Below, in pieces: positions 33,734 to 41,816 of a stretch of 64,000 nt of DNA. Within the stretch, counting starts at the first letter, position 1; every line of letters begins with the position of its first letter. The position numbers were made by a program, and so were the translations under genes. The notes beneath the pieces are model-generated. The model had not been told where the DNA came from. It saw only the letters and a program-made list of their open reading frames with translations, and searched no databases. This DNA is from Ornithinibacillus xuwenensis (GTDB taxonomy: Bacteria > Bacillota > Bacilli > Bacillales > Amphibacillaceae), in the NCBI RefSeq assembly GCF_039614845.1, contig NZ_JBDIML010000005.1, forward strand, positions 124,001 through 188,000. The letters are read 5' to 3'.

Positions 33734-34129
33734 TTAAAATATCCCATTCTCATTCGGTGAATCAACTGGTAAAGGCTGACCTACATCCCATAATTCAATA
33801 ATTTGATTCTCTTGAAAACGAAAGATATGGATGACGACTGCTCCTAGGTCCTCTCGGTTTTGTTTTACATGTGAATGAACTGCAACATGGTCATTCTCTT
33901 CGATAGCACGCTTTACCTCAAAGACCTTGTTAGGGTTGTCGGCAGCATTCTCTTCCATTGCTTTCATTAGCGAATCTGCATCCCCACGGAAGTATGGATT
34001 GTGGTGGGAAAAATTAGGAGCTACAAACCTCGAATACGCTTCTTGAACCTTTCCGGTTGCGACTAGTTGTAGAAAAGTTACTGCTATTTCTTTTTTTGAC
34101 ATCGTATTATTTTGTTGGTTGGGATTCAT
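33734..34129 (-). CDS. SnoaL/NTF2-like protein
   Basis: A 131-aa single-domain protein of the SnoaL/NTF2-like alpha+beta barrel fold. It shows VTFLQLVATGKVQEAYSRFV, PNFSHHNPYFRGDADSLMKA, and the strand pair DHVAVHSHVKQNREDLGAVV and VIHIFRFQENQIIELWDVGQ. Members act as polyketide cyclases, isomerases or small-ligand binding proteins; no function can be fixed here. ATG 34129 is about 10 nt from AAAGG; an upstream ATG is in the SD. It ends 23 bp before the methyltransferase start, so co-transcription is likely. Confidence 0.85.
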   Translation of the reverse strand: MNPNQQNNTMSKKEIAVTFLQLVATGKVQEAYSRFVAPNFSHHNPYFRGDADSLMKAMEENAADNPNKVFEVKRAIEENDHVAVHSHVKQNREDLGAVVIHIFRFQENQIIELWDVGQPLPVDSPNENGIF

Positions 34130-34204
34130 CTGAAAACATCCTTTCATCCTATCAAAAATAATTTACCGTATTAATTCTTACCAAACTTTTTGGTTTGGCG
34201 CTAA

Positions 34205-34768
34205 TCACCATTTATGTATGTATTCACCTTTGTGATTCATAAGCTTTGTTACTAATGCTTTTGATTCCTCATCTATAACAATTAAATCCTTGTACTCCGA
34301 CTTAACAAACCCTTGTTCAATCATATGGTCAAAAAGCGATAATATTGGTGAGTAGTAATGGTTAATATTAAGTAATGCACAAGGTTTATTATGATAACCT
34401 AGCTGAGCCCAGGTAAATACCTCAAACCATTCTTCTAACGTACCAGTACCACCAGGTAATGCAACAAATCCATCAGCATAGTCAGCCATTAACGCCTTTC
34501 GTTCATGCATACCTTTCACAACATAAAGCTCAGATAGTGTTTCATGTGCTATTTCAACGTTTTTTAGTTTCTCTGGTATAACACCGATTACTTTTCCGCC
34601 TGCTTCCATTACGGCATCAGCAACTGCTCCCATACAACCAACTGTTGCTCCTCCATATACAAGGTCTAATCCATTATCAACCAATACTTTCCCAAGATTT
34701 TTAGCTTCTTCCATATAGATTGGGTCAATCCCTTTACTTGAACCACAAAAAACAGCAATTGTTTTCAC
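34205..34768 (-). CDS. LOG-family nucleoside 5'-monophosphate phosphoribohydrolase (YvdD-like)
   Basis: A 187-aa member of the LOG (LONELY GUY) family of cytokinin-type nucleoside 5'-monophosphate phosphoribohydrolases. It has the N-terminal AVFCGSSKGIDPIYMEEAKN, the dinucleotide-like VYGGATVGCMGAVADAVMEA, and the diagnostic MHERKALMADYADGFVALPG leading into GGTGTLEEWFE. In bacteria these enzymes release free bases from modified AMP, as with B. subtilis YvdD; the physiological substrate is uncertain. GTG 34768 follows GGGGGAG. It is often called a lysine decarboxylase in databases, which is wrong for this family. Confidence 0.92.
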   Translation of the reverse strand: MKTIAVFCGSSKGIDPIYMEEAKNLGKVLVDNGLDLVYGGATVGCMGAVADAVMEAGGKVIGVIPEKLKNVEIAHETLSELYVVKGMHERKALMADYADGFVALPGGTGTLEEWFEVFTWAQLGYHNKPCALLNINHYYSPILSLFDHMIEQGFVKSEYKDLIVIDEESKALVTKLMNHKGEYIHKW

Positions 34769-34864
34769 ATCTATCTCCCCCTACAAAAATACACAGTAAA
34801 TTTTATAGCTTCATTTTCTCAAAAATTGCATAGCAACTTACCATAAACTAAAGCAATAACATGA

Positions 34865-35188
34865 TTATTCTAAAGAATAATCCCTCTCAACCTTACAGAC
34901 CCGAACTTTATAGTCCGAATACCACTCTTCTTTCCCTTTTTCTTGAGCTACTTGATGGGCTGAATTTTCTTTCCATTTTTTAATGTCCTCCAACGATTCC
35001 CAAAAGGATACCGTAATCCCTAAATCATTATCTCTTGCACTTTCAATCCCTAAAAACCCTTGTTGATTGGATGCCAAATCTACCATTGCTTGTGACATTT
35101 TTTCATATCCATTATCAGCTTTTGTTCTTTGAGAGGTAAATATAACTGCATAATACGGTGTTTGTAATTTTTTCTTATTACCGTTCAC
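34865..35188 (-). CDS. antibiotic-biosynthesis-monooxygenase (ABM)-fold protein
   Basis: A 107-aa ABM-domain protein (dimeric ferredoxin-like fold). It has TPYYAVIFTSQRTKADNGYE, MSQAMVDLASNQQGFLGIES, ITVSFWESLEDIKKWKENSA and HQVAQEKGKEEWYSDYKVRV, the order seen in YczJ/HmoB-like proteins. Members degrade haem or oxidise quinones; the specific reaction is unknown. GTG 35188 is chosen because a run of six G residues lies 5 nt upstream, and the upstream ATG lacks an SD. Confidence 0.85.
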   Translation of the reverse strand: MNGNKKKLQTPYYAVIFTSQRTKADNGYEKMSQAMVDLASNQQGFLGIESARDNDLGITVSFWESLEDIKKWKENSAHQVAQEKGKEEWYSDYKVRVCKVERDYSLE

Positions 35189-35215
35189 TAAATCCCCCCA
35201 ATAAGTGGTTAACAT

Positions 35216-35579
35216 TTATTTACATCATATACTTTCAAAATCTTCTTCTATTTATTTTATTTCACATCACACTAATACTAACATAATATTCCAACTGTTT
35301 TTCACAAAAATTACATATAAATGGCGATCATTTAGTTGACCGCCATTTATATGTAATATCCAGTTATGATAACACTTAACATTCCTTCAGGATTAATTTA
35401 CTAATGGTTATGTGGTACACTGACGTGTATTCTAGAATGCTATATAAGTTAAAGAAACAGCTTGACCAATTCTTATTTTATACAGCAAATGCCCAAACAA
35501 TAGATAAAGAGGGTGCTTTATCATAACACCCCCTTCTACATTTATCGTATTTCTTTGTTTTATGATGATTTTTGAATCG
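35216..35579. other. intergenic stretch with two hairpins, no gene seen
   Basis: Between the ABM gene and panD. A hairpin at 35318-35352 has arms AAATGGCG and CGCCATTT around GATCATTTAGTTGACC and no strong T run. A second, at 35500-35540, is the panD terminator on the minus strand (GGGTG / CACCC then TCTTTATC). The 150 bp between them contain no credible ORF or promoter. Confidence 0.5.
35500..35540 (-). terminator. panD terminator
   Basis: On the minus strand AAGGGGGTG / CACCCTCTT pair across an 11-nt loop with T-rich trailing sequence (TCTTTATC), 40-80 bp after panD. Confidence 0.6.
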
Positions 35580-35972
35580 TCATGAAGAAATTACTGTGGA
35601 TCCATGGTTAATATAATCAGTTGTTTCGGTTATTTGATTATTCTCCCCTAACAATACAACATTAGGCTTATGTGTTGCAGCCTCTTCTGCGGAAAGCTGC
35701 ACATAGCTCATTATAATAATTTTGTCTTCAACCTGTACTAGTCGAGCAGCAGCACCGTTTAAACAAATCATACCGGAATCCCGTTCACCTTTAATAACAT
35801 ACGTTTCAAATCTACTACCATTGTTTATATTAACAATCTGTACCAATTCATATTCCAATATACCGGCAGCTTCCATCAACGCTTCATCAATTGTAATACT
35901 ACCCACGTAATTAAGATTGGCCTGCGTCACAGTTGCACGGTGAAGTTTTCCCTTTAACATTGTTAATTGCAT
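35580..35972 (-). CDS. panD: aspartate 1-decarboxylase
   Basis: Converts aspartate to beta-alanine for pantothenate. The 130-aa proenzyme has the self-cleavage site YVGSITID (Gly-Ser near residues 25-26), where the Ser becomes the pyruvoyl group, and the following ALMEAAGILEYELVQIVNIN, ETYVIKGERDSGMICLNGAA and IIIMSYVQL segments. It is last in the panG-panB-panC-panD operon, 3 bp after panC. The length and motifs are typical, so activity is expected. Confidence 0.97.
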   Translation of the reverse strand: MQLTMLKGKLHRATVTQANLNYVGSITIDEALMEAAGILEYELVQIVNINNGSRFETYVIKGERDSGMICLNGAAARLVQVEDKIIIMSYVQLSAEEAATHKPNVVLLGENNQITETTDYINHGSTVISS

Positions 35973-35975
35973 ATT

Positions 35976-36821
35976 TTAATCCTCCAATATAATATTATCT
36001 ATTAATCTTGTCTTTCCAATGAAAACAGCAACAGCACAAAGAGCTGCATTATCAATTTTTTCAATAGGTTGCATACTGTCAGGATCCACAACTTCCACAT
36101 AATCGACACGTGCCAGTGCTTCCTGCGATATTCGAGCAAGTACGGCTGTTTTTATAGCATGAGTATCCCTTTCACGATTTTCAAACAGGCTCTTTCCTAT
36201 ATTAAGACCAGCTGAAAGGCAATGTGCGGCTGTTCTCTCCTCTTCATTTAAATATTTATTTCTGGAGCTGAGCGCCAGTCCGTCAGGTTCTCTGACGATA
36301 GGACAACCGATTATTTCAATCGGAAAGCTCAAATCTATCGTCATTCTGCGAATGATAGCAAGCTGCTGAGCATCTTTCTGACCAAAAAAAGCACGATCTG
36401 GCTGCACAATATTAAATAATTTTGTTACTACGGTACAAACACCGCGAAAATGCTCTGGTCTACTTGTGCCACAAAGCCCGTTGGTTAGTCCATCCATATT
36501 CACAAAAGAACTGAAACCATCCGGATATAGTTCGCTTACCTCTGGAAAGAAAATGAGCTGTGCACCATTTTCTAGGCATACTCCTTTATCATGATCAATA
36601 TCCCGCGGATAACTAGCTAAATCCTCAGTTGGACCGAATTGCATCGGGTTCACAAAAATGCTAACAACGACCTTGTCGCATTCTTCAGCAGCTTGGCGAA
36701 TCAAGCTTGCATGGCCTTCATGAAGAAAGCCCATTGTAGGGACAAAGCCAATGGTGAGATTAGCCGCTTTCCATCTTCGAACTTGTTCGCGCATTTCTTT
36801 AATCGTTGTTACGAGTTTCAT
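35976..36821 (-). CDS. panC: pantothenate synthetase (pantoate-beta-alanine ligase)
   Basis: Joins pantoate and beta-alanine with ATP to make pantothenate. ATG 36821 (281 aa) has GAGGAGG 6 nt upstream and overlaps the end of panB by 23 bp. It has the HIGH-like FVPTMGFLHEGHASLIRQA, VSIFVNPMQFGPTEDLASYP, FGQKDAQQLAIIRRM and the KMSKS-like LALSSRNKYLNEEER with conserved catalytic residues. An upstream ORF extension starting with a different ATG lacks an SD. Confidence 0.97.
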   Translation of the reverse strand: MKLVTTIKEMREQVRRWKAANLTIGFVPTMGFLHEGHASLIRQAAEECDKVVVSIFVNPMQFGPTEDLASYPRDIDHDKGVCLENGAQLIFFPEVSELYPDGFSSFVNMDGLTNGLCGTSRPEHFRGVCTVVTKLFNIVQPDRAFFGQKDAQQLAIIRRMTIDLSFPIEIIGCPIVREPDGLALSSRNKYLNEEERTAAHCLSAGLNIGKSLFENRERDTHAIKTAVLARISQEALARVDYVEVVDPDSMQPIEKIDNAALCAVAVFIGKTRLIDNIILED

Positions 36822-37668
36822 GTTGTGCCTCCTCATAGCTACTCTTCACTTCATCCATGATGGCTTTATCAATCTTGTAAGTATGTTCCTTTGCAGGAAA
36901 GATTCCTGCTTGGATTTCTTGTATATAAGCTTGAAAGCTAGCTTTCATCATATCACCAATAGAACCATATTGCTTTACAAATTTCGGGGTTATATCATTA
37001 TACATGGCGAGCATATCCTGATACACCAATACTTGCCCGTCACATCCAGCACCCGCCCCGATGCCGATTGTTGGGATGTTCAATAGTCCAGTCAACCATT
37101 CAGCAAGAGGAGCAGGTATACACTCGAGAACAACTGCTGAGGCACCTGCTTTCTCAACCGCTAATGCATCATCCACTAGCTTCTGGGCCGCTTCACGCTC
37201 ACGTCCCTGGACTTTATATCCTCCTAGTGCATTCACTGATTGTGGGGTTAAGCCTAGATGCGCAATTACAGGTATCGATGCCCTGGTGATAGCCTGGATT
37301 TGCGCACATACTTCCTTACCGCCTTCCAATTTAACGGCGTGCGCACCACCCTCCTTGATAAGCCTACCAGCATTCACAACTGCATCCTCAACCGAAACCT
37401 GATAGGACATGAAAGGTAGATCAGCTACAACGAATGCATTTTTCGCCCCACGTGTAACCGCTTTCGTATGATGCAGCATATCATCCATTGTAACAGGAAG
37501 GGTACTGTCGTATCCCAGCATAACCATCCCAAGGGAATCTCCCACTAATAGACAATTTACACCTGCTTCATCCATCAGCTTTGCTGTCGAATAGTCATAA
37601 GCAGTAAGCATTGAAATCTTGTCACCATTTCGTTTCTGTTGTGCCAATGTTAAAATGGTATTCTTCAT
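36799..37668 (-). CDS. panB: 3-methyl-2-oxobutanoate hydroxymethyltransferase
   Basis: Transfers a hydroxymethyl group from methylene-tetrahydrofolate to 2-oxoisovalerate, making ketopantoate. The 289-aa TIM barrel has MLTAYDYSTAKLMDEAGVNC, VGDSLGMVMLGYDSTLPVTM with metal-binding Asp residues, VADLPFMSYQVS, VKLEGGKEV, and IAHLGLTPQSVNALGGYKVQ. The stop overlaps panC and the start overlaps the end of panG by 4 bp, a tightly coupled operon. Confidence 0.97.
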   Translation of the reverse strand: MKNTILTLAQQKRNGDKISMLTAYDYSTAKLMDEAGVNCLLVGDSLGMVMLGYDSTLPVTMDDMLHHTKAVTRGAKNAFVVADLPFMSYQVSVEDAVVNAGRLIKEGGAHAVKLEGGKEVCAQIQAITRASIPVIAHLGLTPQSVNALGGYKVQGREREAAQKLVDDALAVEKAGASAVVLECIPAPLAEWLTGLLNIPTIGIGAGAGCDGQVLVYQDMLAMYNDITPKFVKQYGSIGDMMKASFQAYIQEIQAGIFPAKEHTYKIDKAIMDEVKSSYEEAQHETRNND

Positions 37669-38510
37669 TTCATAAGTACCTCCTCAATTTTCGAATAACT
37701 TCTATCAGGATTCTTCGTCTTTGCTAATGACAGCAACTCCTGAGATAACAATAAATAAACATCTCGTGCTGCTCCTTGTAATTGGTTCATATGTAACATG
37801 ACTGTTTTCTCATCACCTCGTTCAATTGGACCTGTTAATGAAGCAAGTAATCCTGTGTCTATTATATTTTGAGCATTGCCTATGAAGAGTGAACGCCATG
37901 CATGGTCGGAAAACTCTTCACTAAGACCACTTGACTGAAAAAGATCAGAACCGATTTTAGCTATAGCAGTTACCAGATTACTGCAAAAAACTGCAGCAGC
38001 ATGATATTGGACCTTGCTATCTGCGCTAATCTGCTCAACAGGGTTCTTCAAAACAGATAGCAATTTAGGTAAGTGCTTTCCTCTTTGTGGACCTTCTAGG
38101 GTCAGATACACATTCTCCATATGCTGGTAGGACGATAGCCGGTCATGAATCGCACTAAGCGGGTGCAAAGAAAACCCTAACGCTCCAGTTGTTTCAATAC
38201 CTTGGAAGACAGTTGATGAGAAAAGGCCACTACAATGACATATTTCTTTACCATCTAGTGGAAAGCTGCGCACAGAATTCCACACCTCCTGTAACAAGGA
38301 ATCGGGAACTGTTAAGAAAAGCAAGTCACTAGTCCGGATAACCTCTTCAAGCGTTAGACTCTTAGACCCCGTAAAATCCGCAGCCTCTTTAGAACTGTTA
38401 ATTGATTTACTGTAGTATCCAGATACCGGAATATGATAACTTGCAAAATACCGACCGAGTGTAAAACCCACTTTCCCTGCTCCTATAAAACCTATCTTTG
38501 GTATTGGCAT
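37665..38510 (-). CDS. panG: DUF2520 Rossmann protein, probable ketopantoate reductase
   Basis: A 281-aa protein with an N-terminal NADPH-binding fold (IGFIGAGKVGFTLGRYFASY) and a C-terminal all-helical DUF2520 domain; ICHCSGLFSS and LGFSLHPLSAI are visible in the middle. It heads the pantothenate operon, where ketopantoate reductase activity (normally PanE) is needed between panB and panC. The DUF2520-type reductase PanG described in Francisella and some Firmicutes fits this position, and no panE is visible. The ATG follows GAGGTG. The function is inference from family and context; activity on ketopantoate is not shown by sequence alone. Confidence 0.78.
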   Translation of the reverse strand: MPIPKIGFIGAGKVGFTLGRYFASYHIPVSGYYSKSINSSKEAADFTGSKSLTLEEVIRTSDLLFLTVPDSLLQEVWNSVRSFPLDGKEICHCSGLFSSTVFQGIETTGALGFSLHPLSAIHDRLSSYQHMENVYLTLEGPQRGKHLPKLLSVLKNPVEQISADSKVQYHAAAVFCSNLVTAIAKIGSDLFQSSGLSEEFSDHAWRSLFIGNAQNIIDTGLLASLTGPIERGDEKTVMLHMNQLQGAARDVYLLLSQELLSLAKTKNPDRSYSKIEEVLMK

Positions 38511-38530
38511 CTTTTCACCTCACAGATATC

Positions 38531-38559
38531 TTGACTAAATGACACACGTGTCATATATT
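38531..38559 (+). promoter_or_regulatory. tetR promoter with operator inside it
   Basis: TTGACT (38531-38536), a 17-bp spacer and TATATT (38554-38559) form a sigma-A promoter. The first palindrome lies between the two hexamers, so a bound repressor would block RNA polymerase. Confidence 0.7.
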
Positions 38560-38598
38560 TATTAAAAAGATTTTACCACAAGATGACGCATATGTCAT
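38539..38598. promoter_or_regulatory. two palindromic operators between panG and tetR
   Basis: ATGACACACGTGTCAT (38539-38554) and ATGACGCATATGTCAT (38583-38598) share the arms ATGAC and GTCAT. Their centres are 44 bp apart. The first lies inside the tetR promoter and next to the predicted pan -10 (TATATG on the minus strand); the second covers the pan -35 side. Repression of both divergent units by the adjacent TetR protein is inferred from the layout. Confidence 0.78.
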
Positions 38599-38621
38599 TA
38601 AGTTCTTTGGAGGTTGAATAG

Positions 38622-39224
38622 ATGGCAAGGACACCGAACGTAGCACGTCGTCAAAATAAGAGAGAAGCAATTTTAGAAAGCGCTAGAAATGTTTTTTGCC
38701 GCAAAGGGTTCAATAATGTAACCATGAAGGACATCATTGAAGAATGCGGAATAAGTAGAGGTGGTATTTATTTATATTTCAAATCAGTGGATGATATTTT
38801 TATAGAAGTTGTTAACCAGCGGAACAGTCATAAATTTGAGGATATTCGGAAATCTGTCAAAGAAGGAGTATCTTTTCCGGAGTTACTAGATTCTTACTTT
38901 GTCACACAGAAGAATCGCCTGCTTCATATGGAAGAAAGCATGTTGCGCTCTATGTATGAATACTTCTTTACACATAAAAGTGCCGAGGACAGGAAATTTC
39001 AACAGGCCCAATTAGAGCATGTCAAGTCTACTATTATGGAGATTTTAACGCTTGGTGTTCATCAGGGTATCTTAAGGGATGAAAACATCAATTCACTCGC
39101 AGAGAATTTTATGTTTCTAATTGAGGGATTAAGTGTTCTCGCACTCATTGGCAGCCTAACAGAGGATCGTATCGATGCACAATTTTCACTGATTAAAGTA
39201 ATGCTTCCTCTTAAATCGAAGTAA
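38622..39224 (+). CDS. TetR-family regulator divergent from pan operon
   Basis: A 200-aa TetR-type repressor. The N-terminal helix-turn-helix is REAILESARNVFCRKGFNNV followed by MKDIIEECGISRGGIYLYFK. The C-terminal ligand domain is all helical and ends VMLPLKSK. The residues of a TetR_N domain are all present; no specific subfamily is recognised. It is transcribed away from panG-B-C-D, and matching palindromes lie in the 111-bp gap, so it probably controls the pantothenate operon and itself. The effector is unknown; pantothenate, CoA or acyl-CoA are candidates by analogy. Confidence 0.88.
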   Translation: MARTPNVARRQNKREAILESARNVFCRKGFNNVTMKDIIEECGISRGGIYLYFKSVDDIFIEVVNQRNSHKFEDIRKSVKEGVSFPELLDSYFVTQKNRLLHMEESMLRSMYEYFFTHKSAEDRKFQQAQLEHVKSTIMEILTLGVHQGILRDENINSLAENFMFLIEGLSVLALIGSLTEDRIDAQFSLIKVMLPLKSK

Positions 39225-39282
39225 CTATCCTAAGCTACAAGGCTACGTACATTTATTGGTATAAGAACAGTTATTTGTGTTA

Positions 39283-39318
39283 TTTGTAATAAACCCTAGA
39301 GAAGAAAACTAGAGTTTA
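39283..39318 (+). terminator. possible tetR terminator
   Basis: AATAAACCCTAGA and ACTAGAGTTTATT pair across a 7-nt loop with one mismatch. It lies about 60 bp after tetR. There is no T run afterward (GCACC), so efficiency is uncertain. Confidence 0.5.
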
Positions 39319-39444
39319 TTGCACCAAATAAAAGAAATAGTTTCCTGTATTAGACTATAATCCCCGTTATTCAAAGAATATATAAGCCATCTATTGTTCA
39401 TGATAACTGAATAAGGCAATGTTAGTATAAGGAGTTATCATATA

Positions 39445-40011
39445 GTGGCAGTTTATTTTTTAGTCGGCAATTCTGAATGGCAAGACATTATTCAATTACG
39501 TAGACAAATTAGAGATATGCTTATAGACTACTGGCATACATATAGTTTATTTTCTATTAATTGGTGGCTCCTTTTAACGTCTACTATTATCTTCTTTATA
39601 ATATGGGTCATCATTCTTGATAAGAGGAGAATTATTGAAATAGCTTCGTTTGGTCTTATAATAGGGACTACCACTTTTATCATGGATATAATAGGTAATT
39701 CACTAGTTTTATGGTCTTATCCGGACAGAATAATACCGATGATAACTCCAATATTAGAAATTCATCATGCTCAACTACCAATTATTTATATGATAGTTTA
39801 TCAATACTTTAGTACGTGGAAGTCATTCTTTATAGCACTATCTACCACTTCGTTTGTTTTCTCATTTATGTTAGAACCATTAACGATGTGGTTAGGGATT
39901 TATGAAATTTATCACTGGAAATACATCTATTCCTTTCCTATTTACATTTTAATTGGCTGTGTTTTTAGATTAATCCTCCTTAAGGTCAAACAGATTGAAA
40001 AAGCAGAATAA
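39445..40011 (+). CDS. CBO0543-family membrane protein (second copy)
   Basis: A 188-aa polytopic protein paralogous to the one at 22.0 kb. They share an N-terminal amphipathic stretch, a WW helix (LFSINWWLLLTSTIIFFIIW), FIMDIIGNSLVLWSYPDRII, TTSFVFSFMLEPLTMWLGIY and EIYHWKYIYSFPIYILIGCV. Identity is well below that of a recent duplication. Function is unknown. It starts at GTG 39445 with AAGGAG 10 nt upstream. It is monocistronic, and its terminator is shared with the convergent nadR. Confidence 0.85.
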   Translation: MAVYFLVGNSEWQDIIQLRRQIRDMLIDYWHTYSLFSINWWLLLTSTIIFFIIWVIILDKRRIIEIASFGLIIGTTTFIMDIIGNSLVLWSYPDRIIPMITPILEIHHAQLPIIYMIVYQYFSTWKSFFIALSTTSFVFSFMLEPLTMWLGIYEIYHWKYIYSFPIYILIGCVFRLILLKVKQIEKAE

Positions 40012-40032
40012 AGCTTCTGTAAAAATTCAAAA

Positions 40033-40070
40033 AAACAAGGCGATCAGTATCATTGATCACCTTGTTTAAC
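40033..40070. terminator. bidirectional terminator, CBO0543 gene / nadR
   Basis: AACAAGGcGATCA and TGATCaCCTTGTT form a 12-bp stem. The minus strand continues TTTTTTTGAA, making it especially strong for nadR. Confidence 0.87.
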
Positions 40071-40078
40071 TCTTCTCG

Positions 40079-41101
40079 TTACTTCTTCAATATTTCTTCT
40101 ATTAGCTCTATAGCACCTTTAAGACGATTCTCATAATTACCCTTTAACATTTTATACTTAATATTGTGTTCGTCCAATAATGTCTTCAAATGAGTATTAT
40201 TTTTTAGTCTTTCTTCTTCTGTTCCATGATTTCTTAAACCATCATTAACCCATTTCACATCTGGCTCAAGAAAAATCCATAGGTCATAATCTTGTAATTT
40301 TGCAATTTCATCTAGCACCTTTTGATGCTTATTATTGTATAAATTTGAATAAAATTGAGTCACGATAGCTTCCGTATCTAGAAACAATAGCTTGTTTGCC
40401 TTTTCTATTGCTTTAATCTCTTCCACCTTGTGACCATAGGCAATTTGCTGATAATCTTCTTCAATAATTATCCCTTCACAACCACCAAGTTCCTCGCAAA
40501 CTGTCCTTCCATACTCAGCCACATAGCTTGTGTTATATATTTTCGCAAGATTTTTTACTAATGTTGATTTTCCGCAGCTTTCTGTTCCAACAACTACAAC
40601 TCTCTTCACAAAGTAAGGCTTAACTATGTCAGGTATATAATCCCAATTACGAAAAACTCCTTCATTTCTAATTTTTGTAGCGGAAATAGAAACATGTTTG
40701 CGGTTAGAATCAATTAATATATGTTTAGAATCTGGATACAAATCTGCAAAAATACCTTCATAGGAAGGTTCTGAACTAAATATATAATCAATTGGTTTGC
40801 CAATTTTCTTTTTTATTAATTGACTCCCTTCCTTCCAATCATACTCACCATTTCTGTTGTTATCTTCTATTAAGATTACTTTTACATGTGGCATATCTTT
40901 AGTTAATTTAGATAGCCAGCGCACTCTAATATACTCGGGGACATATTTCATTTTGCTACCTACACATAATTCTTTGTCACGTTGTTGGCTATGAGATAAA
41001 ACAATATACAATTCATCTACCATAGAGGAAGCATGGATAATAGCATAAACATGCCCAAGATGAAGTGGAAGGAATTTCCCACCAATAAAACCAACTGTCA
41101 A
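40079..41101 (-). CDS. nadR: NadR: NMN adenylyltransferase / nicotinamide riboside kinase
   Basis: A bifunctional enzyme of NAD salvage (340 aa) acting in the cytosol. The N-terminal nucleotidyltransferase domain has GGKFLPLHLGHVYAI (HxGH) and VSISATKIR, where ISATKIR is the adenylylation-site signature. The C-terminal kinase has a Walker A, VVVGTESCGKSTLVKNLAKI, and LLFLDTEAIVTQFYSNLYNN. No HTH domain is present, unlike the E. coli NadR repressor, so it is enzymatic only. It starts at TTG 41101 directly after the pnuC stop and 8 nt after GGAGG, so the two are coupled. Confidence 0.94.
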   Translation of the reverse strand: MTVGFIGGKFLPLHLGHVYAIIHASSMVDELYIVLSHSQQRDKELCVGSKMKYVPEYIRVRWLSKLTKDMPHVKVILIEDNNRNGEYDWKEGSQLIKKKIGKPIDYIFSSEPSYEGIFADLYPDSKHILIDSNRKHVSISATKIRNEGVFRNWDYIPDIVKPYFVKRVVVVGTESCGKSTLVKNLAKIYNTSYVAEYGRTVCEELGGCEGIIIEEDYQQIAYGHKVEEIKAIEKANKLLFLDTEAIVTQFYSNLYNNKHQKVLDEIAKLQDYDLWIFLEPDVKWVNDGLRNHGTEEERLKNNTHLKTLLDEHNIKYKMLKGNYENRLKGAIELIEEILKK

Positions 41102-41797
41102 TTATGCCACCTCCAGACTTTGTTTAATGTGCAGTTTTCTCCAATTGAAATAGCCATAAATACTATTTACTAGAAATGCTGACCACATTACAAGCATTGA
41201 CAGATCATTTCCACCTTGAGAAATCAATGCGCTTACCCAAAGTAAAATAGAAAGAACATTTACTGATATCCACAGAAGCCATTGTTCGGCAAATCGTTTT
41301 AACATAAGAATCTGGGCCGATACAGATAGTACGTTTGTTGCTGAATCATTCCAAACATTGTTGCCACCTAAATATTTCAAGAAGTATCCATAGGCAACTG
41401 TCATTACTAAAACGATTAATAAAGTGTACAGCCAGCCAGCTTTTGTAAGACGTTTAATTCGAACATCTTCCCCTTTTACATCATGTACTGTTTTGTTTTT
41501 ATTCCATAAATAAATTCCGATAAATTGTACCGGGAAATAAAATAGAGCGTTTAGCATTGCCTCTCCATAAAGTCCATAACCATAAGCAATATAAGCATAT
41601 GTAGCTGTTTGGACAATACCGAAGTAGTAATTTGAAATTTTACCCTTTGCAACTAACACGACACATAACATTCCACTTATAGATGATATTAATCCAATCA
41701 AGGAGTCCGACCATGCAAAGAAAAGATAGATGTTAATCAATGTAAATGCTAGTAACCATAACTTTTCAAAAAGTGTCCAATCTTTAAAAATTGCCAT
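41102..41797 (-). CDS. pnuC: nicotinamide riboside transporter PnuC
   Basis: A 231-aa membrane transporter of the SWEET-like PnuC family with seven predicted helices. Signature parts are the SDSLIGLISSISGMLCVVLV segment, GKISNYYFGIVQTATYAYIA, and the C-terminal WLLWISVNVLSILLWVSALI. It imports nicotinamide riboside by facilitated diffusion, with flux maintained by the kinase domain of NadR encoded immediately downstream. It lies in nrtR-pnuC-nadR, a common NAD-salvage arrangement. Confidence 0.94.
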   Translation of the reverse strand: MAIFKDWTLFEKLWLLAFTLINIYLFFAWSDSLIGLISSISGMLCVVLVAKGKISNYYFGIVQTATYAYIAYGYGLYGEAMLNALFYFPVQFIGIYLWNKNKTVHDVKGEDVRIKRLTKAGWLYTLLIVLVMTVAYGYFLKYLGGNNVWNDSATNVLSVSAQILMLKRFAEQWLLWISVNVLSILLWVSALISQGGNDLSMLVMWSAFLVNSIYGYFNWRKLHIKQSLEVA

Positions 41798-41816
41798 ACA
41801 ATCTCCTCCTATACTA

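Noticed and set aside
34205..34768. Lysine decarboxylase
   Set aside because: The GGTGTLEEW motif and length identify a LOG phosphoribohydrolase; lysine decarboxylase is a legacy mislabel for this family.
36751..37086. 111-aa plus-strand ORF over panB/panC
   Set aside because: It is antisense to two well-supported genes, with no SD and no family resemblance.
40079..41101. NadR as a DNA-binding repressor
   Set aside because: The protein has no N-terminal helix-turn-helix; only the two enzymatic domains are present.
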